From: JAIVGV01 sp035295985
Lineage (GTDB): Bacteria; Acidobacteriota; Blastocatellia; Pyrinomonadales; Pyrinomonadaceae
Reading direction: 5' to 3'
DNA length: 22,698 bases
Assembly (NCBI GenBank): GCA_035295985.1
Contig: DATHBT010000359.1
Coordinates: 1 to 22,698 of the forward strand
Shown: positions 1 to 6,768 of the stretch, in pieces
Position numbering within the stretch: the first letter of the stretch is position 1
How the letters are laid out: the number at the start of each line of letters is the position of its first letter
The notes under the pieces: generated by a model
What the model saw: only the letters and a program-made list of their open reading frames with translations
Database searches by the model: none
Told to the model about the DNA's origin: nothing
Program-made: the position numbers and the translations under genes

Positions 1-547
1 AGTGGCCAGCGGCGGCCCCGACGGTGTGGGTGCGCGGGGCAGATCGGCGCTCGTGCTTGGCGCAGGCGCGCGCGAGGGCCTGATCGACGAGCGCCGCCAC
101 GTTGCACTCGGGCTTGCGGCAGACGGCGGCCAGCTCCGAGACGACGAGGTAGCGCGCGCGCTCCAGCATCCGCTGCTCGCGGAACGAGAGCGACTTGCGG
201 TGGCTCAGATAAGTCAGGTGCTTGAGGACGGCGGCCACCTCGAAGATGTCGCCGGTGCGCATCCGGTCGGTGAACTCCTTGAAGCGATCCTTCCAGTCGC
301 AGGGCGCGGAAGTAAAGTCGTCGCCCAGAGACTTCAAAAGCATCTCGCACTCGCCCGAAGAGATCGGCGAGCGCAGGCCGACCTCGCCGGCGTTGGCGAC
401 GGGGACGAGCACGACCGAATTCGTGGCCGCGAGCCGGAGCGTGTAGAAGGGGAGGGCGTCCGCCCCGATCTGTTTGCGCTCGATCTGTTCGATGATCCCG
501 ATCCCGTGGTTGGGGTAAACAACTTTCTGGCCTACTTTGAAGCCCAC
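1..547 (-). CDS. carD: CarD/CdnL-family RNA polymerase-binding regulator (3' end cut by window)
   Basis: CarD-family proteins bind the RNA polymerase beta subunit and stabilise open promoter complexes, notably at rRNA promoters. The reading frame gives 182 residues and runs off the left edge without a stop. The N-terminus MGFKVGQKVVYPNHGIG is the characteristic start of the CarD_CdnL_TRCF domain (about residues 1-60). A helical C-terminal part follows, with a tryptophan in CDWKDRF at about residue 85, where the family has its promoter-melting Trp. I chose GTG at 547 because AGGAGG at 559-554 lies 6 nt upstream; the adjacent GTG at 550 is the alternative but is only 3 nt from it. The tail after about residue 160 is Ala/Arg/His-rich and may be a lineage-specific extension. 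The gene follows phoR on the same strand but has its own likely promoter (671-700). Family assignment is strong; the exact C-terminus is unknown. Confidence 0.88.
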   Translation of the reverse strand, partial: MGFKVGQKVVYPNHGIGIIEQIERKQIGADALPFYTLRLAATNSVVLVPVANAGEVGLRSPISSGECEMLLKSLGDDFTSAPCDWKDRFKEFTDRMRTGDIFEVAAVLKHLTYLSHRKSLSFREQRMLERARYLVVSELAAVCRKPECNVAALVDQALARACAKHERRSAPRTHTVGAAAGH

Positions 548-670
548 CACACACCTCCTGAAACTTCCGAAGACCTGATCGCGCGGGGAGCGCAACGGGT
601 TTTTTTGAGGATGACCCCTTGATCGCGGAGGACGCCGGGCGCGTCGGGAGCTAACCTGAATCGTCACGAA

Positions 671-700
671 AGTGTAACAACGCCCTCGGCGGAGCGTCAA
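671..700 (-). promoter_or_regulatory. Sigma70-type promoter of carD
   Basis: On the minus strand TTGACG (700-695) is followed after 18 bp by TACACT (676-671), a good -35/-10 pair. Transcription would begin near 664, giving a leader of about 115 nt before the GTG start. This suggests carD need not depend on readthrough from phoR. Prediction from sequence only. Confidence 0.55.
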
Positions 701-707
701 GGCGGAG

Positions 708-780
708 AGGAATGATGAATGCGGAATGACGAAAGATGAACTGAAAAGCATTTGCCTTTCGTTCATCGTTCATCATTTTC
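708..780. repeat. Heptamer inverted repeat between phoR and carD
   Basis: Degenerate 7-bp units (AATGATG, AATGCGG, AATGACG on the left; GTTCATC, GTTCATC on the right) form two complementary arms around an A/T-rich centre. The right arm overlaps the last codons and stop of phoR. The same GATGAAC unit recurs at the phoB stop codon. Confidence 0.6.
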
Positions 781-2082
781 CTGCCGCGGCAGCTCGATTG
801 TGAAAGTCGAGCCTCGGCCGGCGGACGAGCGCACGGTCGCCTCGCCGCCGTGCGCTCGCGCGAGGTGCTTGACGATGGCGAGGCCGAGGCCCGTGCCTCC
901 CAGCTCGCGCGAGCGCGCTCGGTCAACGCGGTAGAAACGCTCGAAGATGCGGGGCAGGTGTTCGGGCGCGATCCCTTCGCCAGTGTCCGTGACGGAGACG
1001 CGGTCGCGCCCCGCGCCGCGCTCGTGTTGGACGCGCACCTCGCCGCCCTCGCGCGAGAACTTGACGGCGTTATCCAGGAGGTTCGTCAGCATCTGTTCGA
1101 GCCGGCGCGGGTCGGCGCGCACGGCCGCGCCGTCCGGCACGTCGTTCGTGAGCGTGACGGCGCGCGCGTCGGCGCGCGAGGCGAGCGCCGAGAAGACATC
1201 CTCGACGAGCGGGCGCAGGCTGACGGCGCGCGGCTCGACGGCGACCGTGCCGGCCTCGATGGCCGACAGCTCCAGTATGTCGTCGATGAGCGAGTGCATC
1301 CGCGCGGCGTTGCGGTCGATGATCGAGAGGAAGCGGCGGTTGTTCTCCGGCTCTTCGATGGCCCCCGCGTCCAGAGTCTCGGCGAAGGCGCGGATGGCCG
1401 TCAGCGGCGTCCGCAGCTCGTGCGAGACGTTCGACAAAAACTCCTGCCGCACGCGTTCCAGTCGTTCGAGCCGCGTTATGTCGAAGAAGACGCCGATTGC
1501 GCCGCGCCGCGCTTCGCCACGGTTGCGACCGCCGAGCGGCGCGACGCGCAGGTCGAAAACGCGCCCGCCCTGGGCCGTCTCGACCTTCGCCGCGACGCGC
1601 TCGCCGCGCTCGGCCGCCGCCGCGAAGGCGTTGACGACGGCCGGGTCTCGCGTCATCTCGCCCAACAGCCGCGGCCCGCGCCGCCCGCGCGCCCGTTCGT
1701 CCTTCACGGCGAACAGCTCGCGCGCCGCCGAGTTCAGGACGATCACGCGCCCGCCCGCGTCCACGACCAGCAGCCCCTCGCGCAGGCTCTCCATCATCGC
1801 CTCGACCAACTCGCCCGGCGGGACGCCCGTCCCGTCCTCGCCGCCGTCCTCGTGCGCCCCGGCCGGCCCGGCCTCGCGCGCCGCGTCGCCGCGCGAGGCC
1901 TCCGCGCCCGAACCCCCGCGCCCCGCGCCCCGCGCGCGCGTCAACAGCAGCGCCACGCACGCGCCCGCGACTGCGAACGCCACGCACGCGAGCGCCCACG
2001 CCGGCCCGCGCGCGTAGAGCGCGGCCGCCGCGGCAAGGATCACCGCGGCGAGCGCGAGCGCGGCCGTCGTGCGGAGAGACAT
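763..2082 (-). CDS. phoR: PhoR-type sensor histidine kinase
   Basis: Membrane histidine kinase predicted to sense phosphate limitation through PhoU/Pst and phosphorylate the neighbouring PhoB. Of 439 residues, two N-terminal hydrophobic segments (about 7-24 and 29-48) anchor it with almost no periplasmic loop, as in PhoR. A low-complexity linker leads to a PAS domain (about 92-205). HisKA follows with phospho-acceptor H221 in SNVSHELRTPL. The HATPase_c domain shows the N box (LLDNAVKF, N338), G1 (DTGEGI, 366-371), F box (FERFYRVD) and G2 (GGTGLGL, 395-401). There is no HAMP domain. ATG at 2082 follows only TCCTCCCT, with no Shine-Dalgarno. The last residues, NDER and the TGA stop, are encoded inside a GATGAAC heptamer array. 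It is the last gene of the pstS operon, downstream of phoB. Confidence 0.93.
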   Translation of the reverse strand: MSLRTTAALALAAVILAAAAALYARGPAWALACVAFAVAGACVALLLTRARGAGRGGSGAEASRGDAAREAGPAGAHEDGGEDGTGVPPGELVEAMMESLREGLLVVDAGGRVIVLNSAARELFAVKDERARGRRGPRLLGEMTRDPAVVNAFAAAAERGERVAAKVETAQGGRVFDLRVAPLGGRNRGEARRGAIGVFFDITRLERLERVRQEFLSNVSHELRTPLTAIRAFAETLDAGAIEEPENNRRFLSIIDRNAARMHSLIDDILELSAIEAGTVAVEPRAVSLRPLVEDVFSALASRADARAVTLTNDVPDGAAVRADPRRLEQMLTNLLDNAVKFSREGGEVRVQHERGAGRDRVSVTDTGEGIAPEHLPRIFERFYRVDRARSRELGGTGLGLAIVKHLARAHGGEATVRSSAGRGSTFTIELPRQENDER

Positions 2083-2087
2083 AAGGG

Positions 2088-2258
2088 AGGAATGATGAGC
2101 GATGAACCGGGGACTCGTCCGTGGTCAGTGTCCGTTGTCAGTTGTTTAAGCTCCGCAGGCTCGACGCCCGCGACAAAGCGTGAGGGCCGGCGCAGCCCAG
2201 GCCACGGACAACTGACCACGGACAACTGACGGCCCTTCAGTTCATCGTTCATCGTCCG
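2088..2258. repeat. Nested double heptamer hairpin between phoB and phoR
   Basis: Two repeat families are nested. The outer arms (about 2088-2109 and 2236-2258) use the GATGAAC/GTTCATC heptamer. The inner arms (2117-2145 and 2202-2230) use a GACAACT/GACCACG heptamer and are complementary over about 29 bp with a few mismatches. The central loop (2146-2201) is GC-rich. The right outer arm contains the phoB stop codon; the left outer arm ends just before the phoR start. Confidence 0.7.
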
Positions 2259-2949
2259 TCGCTGCTTTCGCGCAGCCGACGAAGCGGTAGCCGACGCCGA
2301 CGACCGTCTCGATGCAGTCGCCGCACGCGCCGAGCTTCTGGCGCAGGCGGCGGATGTGCACGTCGAGCGTGCGCGAGTCGCCGTAGTGATCGTAGCCCCA
2401 GACGTTGTCGAGTAGCTGCTGGCGCGTGGCGACCCGGCCGCCGGCGCGCGCCAGGGTTTCCAGGAGCGCGAACTCCTTGCGCGTGAGTTTAACCTGCTGC
2501 CCGTCGCAGGCGACGCGCATCTCGGCGAAGTCGACGCGCAGCCGCCCGTCCTCGTAGCCCGGCGCGGCCGACTCGTCCGCCCTGCGCAGCACGGCGCGCA
2601 CGCGAGCCATCAGCTCTTTGACCGAGAAGGGCTTGGTGATGTAGTCGTCCGCGCCGAGGTCGAGGCCGGCGACGCGGTCGGCCTCGCCCGCCCTGGCCGT
2701 CAGCATGATGATGGGCGTGCGGCGCGTCCGCGGCTCGCGGCGCAGACGCCGGCACAGCTCCTGCCCCGTCATCCCCGGCAGCATCAGGTCGAGGATGATC
2801 AACCCCGGCGATTCCTTCGGGTCGAGCGCGGCGGCCAGCCCCGCCTCGCCGGAGAGCGCCACTCGCGCCTCCATCCCCTCGCGCTCCAGGTTGAAGCGCA
2901 CGCCCTCTGCGATGTCGGGGTCGTCCTCGATGATCAGTACGGGTTTCAT
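2242..2949 (-). CDS. phoB: PhoB-type phosphate response regulator
   Basis: OmpR/PhoB-family response regulator, expected to bind Pho boxes when phosphorylated by PhoR and to activate phosphate-starvation genes. It has 235 residues, the usual family length. The receiver (about 1-120) has the acidic pair D9/D10, phospho-acceptor D54 in ILDLMLPG, T84, and K106 in DDYITKPF. The winged-helix Trans_reg_C domain (about 132-225) has recognition helix SRTLDVHIRRLRQKL, close to the canonical PhoB helix, and ends in VVGVGYRFVG. The C-terminal TDDER and the TGA stop are written by GATGAAC repeats. ATG at 2949 is preceded by a CACTCAT array rather than a Shine-Dalgarno. Adjacent phoR, phoU and pst genes and the Pho-box-like arrays in this window support PhoB rather than a generic OmpR paralogue. 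Confidence 0.93.
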   Translation of the reverse strand: MKPVLIIEDDPDIAEGVRFNLEREGMEARVALSGEAGLAAALDPKESPGLIILDLMLPGMTGQELCRRLRREPRTRRTPIIMLTARAGEADRVAGLDLGADDYITKPFSVKELMARVRAVLRRADESAAPGYEDGRLRVDFAEMRVACDGQQVKLTRKEFALLETLARAGGRVATRQQLLDNVWGYDHYGDSRTLDVHIRRLRQKLGACGDCIETVVGVGYRFVGCAKAATDDER

Positions 2950-2951
2950 AG

Positions 2952-3017
2952 CTCAGGTGATGAGTGATGAGTGAGAAGTTTTTTAGCTCATCACTCATTA
3001 CTCATCACTCATCACTT
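2952..3017. repeat. Heptamer inverted repeat between phoU and phoB
   Basis: Left arm (about 2957-2978) of GTGATGA units and right arm (about 2986-3015) of CTCATCA/CTCATTA units, separated by a short T-rich loop. It fills nearly all of the intercistronic space from the phoU stop to the phoB ATG and would fold into a long, AT-rich hairpin in the mRNA. Confidence 0.75.
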
Positions 3018-3021
3018 CGCC

Positions 3022-3681
3022 TTAGTTGCTGTGCTTGATGAAGGCGGCCTCGGTCATGTACACGGTCAACTCGCAGATGTCCGTGACGTAGTCGCCGACG
3101 CGCTCCAGGTGCTTGGCGACGAAGATGAGGCGCGCGGCGCGCGCGGTGGCCGCCGCATCGGCCGTCATCAGCTTGAGCAGGTCGGCGAAGACGGCCTCGT
3201 AGATTTCGTTGATCTCGTCGTCGCGGTCGATGGTCGCGCGGGCGGCCGCGGCGTCGCCCGCGGTGAAGGCGTCGAGGGCGGCGCGCAGCATCTCGGAGGC
3301 GATCTCGCCCATCCGCGGCAGTTCCGCGAAGTTCTTCAGCTCCGGCTCGTCGTTGAGATCGACGGCGACGCGCGCGATGTTACAGGCGTGGTCGGCGATG
3401 CGCTCAAGTATGGGCGTGATCTTGGCGACGGCGACGACGAAGCGCAGGTCGCGCGCGGCCGGCTGGCGCAGGGCCAGCACGTCCACGCAGAGGCGGTCGA
3501 TCTCGACTTCGAGTTGGTCGGCCCGGTCGTCGTCGCGCAGCACCGCGCGCGCCTCGTCGCTGTCGCGCGCCATGAGCGAATGCATCGCGCGCTGCAGGGC
3601 CGTCTCGGCCTCGCCGCCTAGCGCGAGCAGCCGCGAGCGCAGCAGGTCGAGGTGATCGTCGATGGGTCGGTGTGATTCCAT
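3022..3681 (-). CDS. phoU: Phosphate signalling protein PhoU
   Basis: Cytosolic helical adaptor that links PstB transport activity to PhoR and keeps the Pho response off when phosphate is ample. It has 219 residues, typical for PhoU, with two tandem three-helix PhoU repeats. Each repeat ends in the metal-binding E-R-x-x-D pattern: ERIADHACNI at 93-102 and ERVGDYVTDI at 193-202. It lies between pstB and phoB in the operon. The ATG at 3681 directly abuts TAACAGC heptamers with no recognisable Shine-Dalgarno. Its ending (IKHSN) resembles that of the DUF47 protein (IIKHA), as expected for related folds. Confidence 0.94.
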   Translation of the reverse strand: MESHRPIDDHLDLLRSRLLALGGEAETALQRAMHSLMARDSDEARAVLRDDDRADQLEVEIDRLCVDVLALRQPAARDLRFVVAVAKITPILERIADHACNIARVAVDLNDEPELKNFAELPRMGEIASEMLRAALDAFTAGDAAAARATIDRDDEINEIYEAVFADLLKLMTADAAATARAARLIFVAKHLERVGDYVTDICELTVYMTEAAFIKHSN

Positions 3682-3797
3682 AGCTGTTAGCCGTTAGCTA
3701 TTAGCTGTTAGCTTTTTACAGTTCGGTTAACAATCAAATTTCGGCGAAGCCGGTCGTGTGCGAGCGTCAGAGCTAACAGCTAACAGCTAACGGCTCT
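3681..3797. repeat. TAACAGC heptamer inverted repeat between pstB and phoU
   Basis: Left arm (3681-3716) is a run of TAGCTGT-type units; right arm (3770-3797) is TAACAGC units. About 50 bp of unrelated sequence lies in the loop. The left arm runs into the phoU ATG; the right arm begins just after the pstB stop. Confidence 0.75.
3715..3732 (-). promoter_or_regulatory. Weak Pho-box-like pair upstream of phoU
   Basis: On the minus strand TGTTAAC-CGAA-CTGTAAA has the 7-4-7 spacing of a Pho box and lies in the loop of the heptamer hairpin before phoU. Ten bases further is an AT-rich stretch (CTAATA) that could serve as a -10. Only two units are present, so an internal promoter for phoU-phoB-phoR is speculative. 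Confidence 0.25.
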
Positions 3798-3798
3798 C

Positions 3799-4641
3799 TC
3801 ACCCGAAGCGCCCCGTGATGTAGTCCTCGGTCAGCTTCTCGTCGGGGTTGGTGAACATCTTCTCGGTGGCGTTGACCTCGACGAGCTTGCCGAGCCAGAA
3901 AAAGGCCGTCCGGTCGGAGACGCGCGCCGCCTGCTGCATGTTGTGCGTGACGATGATGATCGTGTACTGCTTCTTGAGTTCCACGATCAGCTCCTCGATC
4001 TTCTGCGTCGCGATTGGATCGAGCGCCGAGGCCGGCTCGTCCATCAGAAGGACTTCGGGGCGGACGGCGAGCGCGCGCGCGATGCAGAGCCGCTGCTGCT
4101 GCCCGCCCGACAGGCCGAGGGCCGACGACTTCAGCCGATCCTTCACCTCGTTCCACAGCGCGGCGTCCTTGAGCGCCTCCTCGACGCGGCCCTGCAACTC
4201 CGACTTCGAGTCGGTCATGCGGTTGATACGCAGGCCGTAGGCGACGTTGTCGAAGATCGACTTCGGGAAGGGGTTCGACTTCTGGAAGACCATCCCGACC
4301 TTGCGGCGGAGTGCCACCACGTCCTGCCCCGGCGCGTAGATGTCCTCGCCGTCGATCAGCACCTGCCCCTCGGCGCGCGTCCCCGGAATGGTGTCGTTCA
4401 TCCGGTTGAGCGTCCGCAGGAAGGTCGATTTGCCGCAGCCCGACGGGCCGATGAAGGCCATCACGACGCGCTCGGGCGCGTCCAAAGAGATGTTGTGCAG
4501 CGCCTGCGAGCGGCCGTAGAAGAAGTTCAGGTCGCGCACGGAGACCTTCGCGGGCGCGGCCCCCTCGCGCGCCGCCGCGGCCTCGGCCACGTCGCCGCGC
4601 CTCTCCGTCACGGCCGGCGGTGCTGTCATCGGTGAAGACAT
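3799..4641 (-). CDS. pstB: Phosphate ABC transporter ATPase PstB
   Basis: ATP-hydrolysing subunit of the high-affinity phosphate importer, acting at the inner face of the membrane with PstC/PstA. It has 280 residues; the first 30 or so are a polar Ala/Glu-rich extension before the ABC domain. Walker A is GPSGCGKST (65-73), the signature is LSGGQQQR (177-184), Walker B is VLLMDEP (197-203), the D-loop is SALD, and the switch histidine is H233 in VTHNM. KSNPFPKSIFDNVAYG after the Q-loop and DYITGRFG at the end are diagnostic of PstB. ATG 4641 has no clear Shine-Dalgarno: the bases before it are a T run and then TAACAGC repeats. A downstream start is possible, but none is clearly better. Confidence 0.95.
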   Translation of the reverse strand: MSSPMTAPPAVTERRGDVAEAAAAREGAAPAKVSVRDLNFFYGRSQALHNISLDAPERVVMAFIGPSGCGKSTFLRTLNRMNDTIPGTRAEGQVLIDGEDIYAPGQDVVALRRKVGMVFQKSNPFPKSIFDNVAYGLRINRMTDSKSELQGRVEEALKDAALWNEVKDRLKSSALGLSGGQQQRLCIARALAVRPEVLLMDEPASALDPIATQKIEELIVELKKQYTIIIVTHNMQQAARVSDRTAFFWLGKLVEVNATEKMFTNPDEKLTEDYITGRFG

Positions 4642-4646
4642 AAAAA

Positions 4647-4763
4647 AGCTGTTAGCGATTAGCTGTTAGCTGTTAGCTTTAAGAACACCCGAACAAAACG
4701 CCTCAAGCTGCGGCAGCGTCAAAAGCCGAAAGCTAAAAGCTAACAGCTAACAGCTAACAGCTT
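4647..4763. repeat. TAACAGC heptamer inverted repeat between pstA and pstB
   Basis: Left arm (4647-4680) of TTAGCTG units and right arm (about 4724-4763) of CTAACAG units, with a central unrelated loop of about 45 bp. It uses the same heptamer as the pstB/phoU and receptor/DNA-binding-protein junctions, but with an unrelated loop. Confidence 0.75.
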
Positions 4764-4765
4764 CC

Positions 4766-5647
4766 TCAAAACTTCTTCCGCGTAAAGAACCTGACCGCGA
4801 CGTTGATGGCGAGGATGAGCGCGACGAGCACGAGCGTCGCGGCCCAGGCCTGCGCGTGCCATTCATCGTAAGGGGAGATCGAGTAGTTGTAAATCTGGAC
4901 GGTCAGCGACGCGATTGGCTCGTCCAGGCGGTAGCTGTAGTCGTTGTAGTTGAGCGCGGTGAACAGCAGCGGCGCGGTCTCGCCGGAGACGCGCGCGACG
5001 GCGAGCATCGCGCCGGTGGCGATGCCGGAAGCCGCGGCCGGGAGCACGACGCCGGTCGTCACGCGCCACTGCGGCGCGCCCAGAGCCAACGCGCCCTCGC
5101 GCAAACTGGTGGGCACGAGGCGGATCATCTCCTCAGTCGTGCGGGCGACGATCGGGATCATGATGAGCGCGAGCGAGACCGCGCCGGCTGCGGCCGAGAA
5201 CTGCTTGAACGGGAGCACGAGCACCGTATAGATGAAGATGCCGACGACGATGGAGGGGACGCCCGTCAGGGTGTCGGCGACGAAGCGCACCGTGCCAGCG
5301 AAGCGGCCCGCGCCGTACTCGGCGAGGTAGACGCCCGTGGCGATGCCTACGGGCAGGCCGACGAGCGAGCCGAAGGCCAGCAGGATGAGCGTGCCCTGGA
5401 TGGCGTTACCGATGCCGCCGCCCTCGCCGACGGGGCGCGGGATGTCTGTCAGGAACGTCAGGTTGAGCGAGCCGAAGCCGCGCACGGCGATGTAGCCGAG
5501 GATGAGCGCGAGCAGCGAGACGGCCGCGGCGGCGCAGAGCGCGGTCAGCGTCGTCATCAGGAGGTTGACGGCGCGGCGGCGCGCGTGGCCGCCCGCGCGG
5601 GCGGGCCGCGCGGCGGGCGGTGTTGCCGTCGTAGTCGCGGCTGTCAT
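4766..5647 (-). CDS. pstA: Phosphate ABC transporter permease PstA
   Basis: Inner-membrane subunit that forms the phosphate channel with PstC. About 293 residues. An N-terminal polar Ala/Arg-rich leader precedes roughly six membrane segments (about 30-55, 84-108, 120-145, 154-170, 205-222 and 267-287). The cytoplasmic EAA loop that docks on PstB is EGALALGAPQWRVTTG (about 184-199). VGEGGGIGNAIQGTL and VSGETAPLLFTA are typical PstA motifs. I chose ATG 5647, which overlaps the pstC stop as TGATG and has GAGGG 7 nt upstream; GTG 5650 is an alternative adding one residue. This is the only junction in the operon with overlapping genes and no heptamer hairpin, so translational coupling with pstC is likely. 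Confidence 0.94.
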   Translation of the reverse strand: MTAATTTATPPAARPARAGGHARRRAVNLLMTTLTALCAAAAVSLLALILGYIAVRGFGSLNLTFLTDIPRPVGEGGGIGNAIQGTLILLAFGSLVGLPVGIATGVYLAEYGAGRFAGTVRFVADTLTGVPSIVVGIFIYTVLVLPFKQFSAAAGAVSLALIMIPIVARTTEEMIRLVPTSLREGALALGAPQWRVTTGVVLPAAASGIATGAMLAVARVSGETAPLLFTALNYNDYSYRLDEPIASLTVQIYNYSISPYDEWHAQAWAATLVLVALILAINVAVRFFTRKKF

Positions 5648-6660
5648 CACGCGGCCCTCGCTGTGCCACTCGTCCCGCGCGTGACGCTCCAGACCAGGAG
5701 GCGCGCGGCGGCGTTGATGGCGAAGGTGACGAGGAAGAGGATCAGCCCCAGCAGGATGAGCGAGCTGACGTGCAGATCGTCGGTCGCCTCGCGCAGCTCG
5801 TTCGCCAGCACGGAGGCGATGGTGTACGAAGGCTCAAACAACGACGCGCTGATCTCGGGCCGGTTGCCGATGAGCATCGTGACGGCCATCGTCTCGCCGA
5901 TGGCGCGCCCCAGGCCGAGGATGATCGCGCCGGCGATGCCGGGGCCGCCGTTGGCTAAGACGACGCGCGTCGTCTCCCACTTCGTCGCGCCGAGCGCGAG
6001 CGCGGCCTCGCGCTGCGTGTCGGGTACGGCCGCCAGCACGTCGCGCACGACGGCCGAGATGATCGGCGTGATCATGATCGCGAGGATGACGCCGCCGGTC
6101 AGAAGGCCCACGCCAGTCAACTGGCCGCGGAAGAGCGGGAGCTGTCCGCAGCAGCTTTGCAGCGGCGGCCCGACCGTCTCGCGCAGGAAGGGCGCGAGCA
6201 CGAAGATGCCCCACAGGCCGTACACGACCGACGGGATCGCGGCGAGGAGTTCGACGAGGAAGGTGAGCGGGCGCGCGAACTGCCGGGGCGCCTGCTCGAC
6301 GAGGAAGATCGCGACGCCCAGCGAGAGCGGCACGCTGATGACGAGCGCGATCACGGACGACATCACCGTGCCGTAGATGAAGGGCAGCGCGCCGAACTCG
6401 CCCCGCGAAGGGTTCCAAGCCTGGCTCGTCAGAAACCCGAACCCGAACTTCTCGACGGCCGCGCCCGCGTTAGACCCGATTGCCGCGATCATCGAGGCGA
6501 CGATGAGCAGCAGCAGCAGCGCGCTCGCGAACAGCAGGGCGCGGAAGACGGCGTCGCCCGTGTCGCCCGTCGGCGAGAGCGCGCGCCGCCAGTCCCAGCG
6601 GCGGAAGCGCGCGCCGAAGGCCGAGGCGGGCGACGGCAGTTGCGGCTGCGGATTCTTCAT
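5647..6660 (-). CDS. pstC: Phosphate ABC transporter permease PstC
   Basis: Second channel subunit of the phosphate importer. 337 residues with a polar N-terminus and about six membrane segments (about 38-61, 98-120, 131-157, 184-205, 242-262 and 305-328). The EAA loop is REAALALGATKWETTRVV (about 217-234) and GRAIGETMAVTMLIGN is a PstC hallmark. The long loop before the second segment (FGFLTSQAWNPSRGEFGALP) matches the family. ATG 6660 directly follows ATTCCGC heptamers with no Shine-Dalgarno. It sits between pstS and pstA and overlaps pstA by one to four bases. Confidence 0.95.
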   Translation of the reverse strand: MKNPQPQLPSPASAFGARFRRWDWRRALSPTGDTGDAVFRALLFASALLLLLIVASMIAAIGSNAGAAVEKFGFGFLTSQAWNPSRGEFGALPFIYGTVMSSVIALVISVPLSLGVAIFLVEQAPRQFARPLTFLVELLAAIPSVVYGLWGIFVLAPFLRETVGPPLQSCCGQLPLFRGQLTGVGLLTGGVILAIMITPIISAVVRDVLAAVPDTQREAALALGATKWETTRVVLANGGPGIAGAIILGLGRAIGETMAVTMLIGNRPEISASLFEPSYTIASVLANELREATDDLHVSSLILLGLILFLVTFAINAAARLLVWSVTRGTSGTARAA

Positions 6661-6768
6661 GAATGCGGAATGCGGAATGCGGATTGCGGATTTGCAGGAA
6701 CTTAAGATTTCAAATCTGAGATTCCAGATTTCAAACTCTTAAATCCGCAATCCGCATTCCGCAATTAG
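6659..6768. repeat. GCGGAAT heptamer inverted repeat between pstS and pstC
   Basis: Left arm (6661-6695) of GCGGAAT/GCGGATT units and right arm (about 6740-6766) of ATCCGCA/TTCCGCA units. The loop carries a second, AT-rich partial repeat with two copies of AGATTTCAAA. The array starts immediately after the pstS stop and ends at the pstC ATG. Confidence 0.75.

Noticed and set aside
850..2229. 459-residue open frame on the plus strand
   Set aside because: It is the antisense shadow of phoR; Arg/Ala/Asp-rich with no domain motifs, while the minus strand encodes a complete histidine kinase.
2040..2252. 70-residue minus-strand open frame between phoB and phoR
   Set aside because: Mostly translation of the GATGAAC and GACAACT heptamer arrays, with no gene-like features.
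4856..6376. 506-residue plus-strand open frame
   Set aside because: Antisense to pstA and pstC, both complete with EAA motifs; the composition is typical of a shadow frame in GC-rich DNA.
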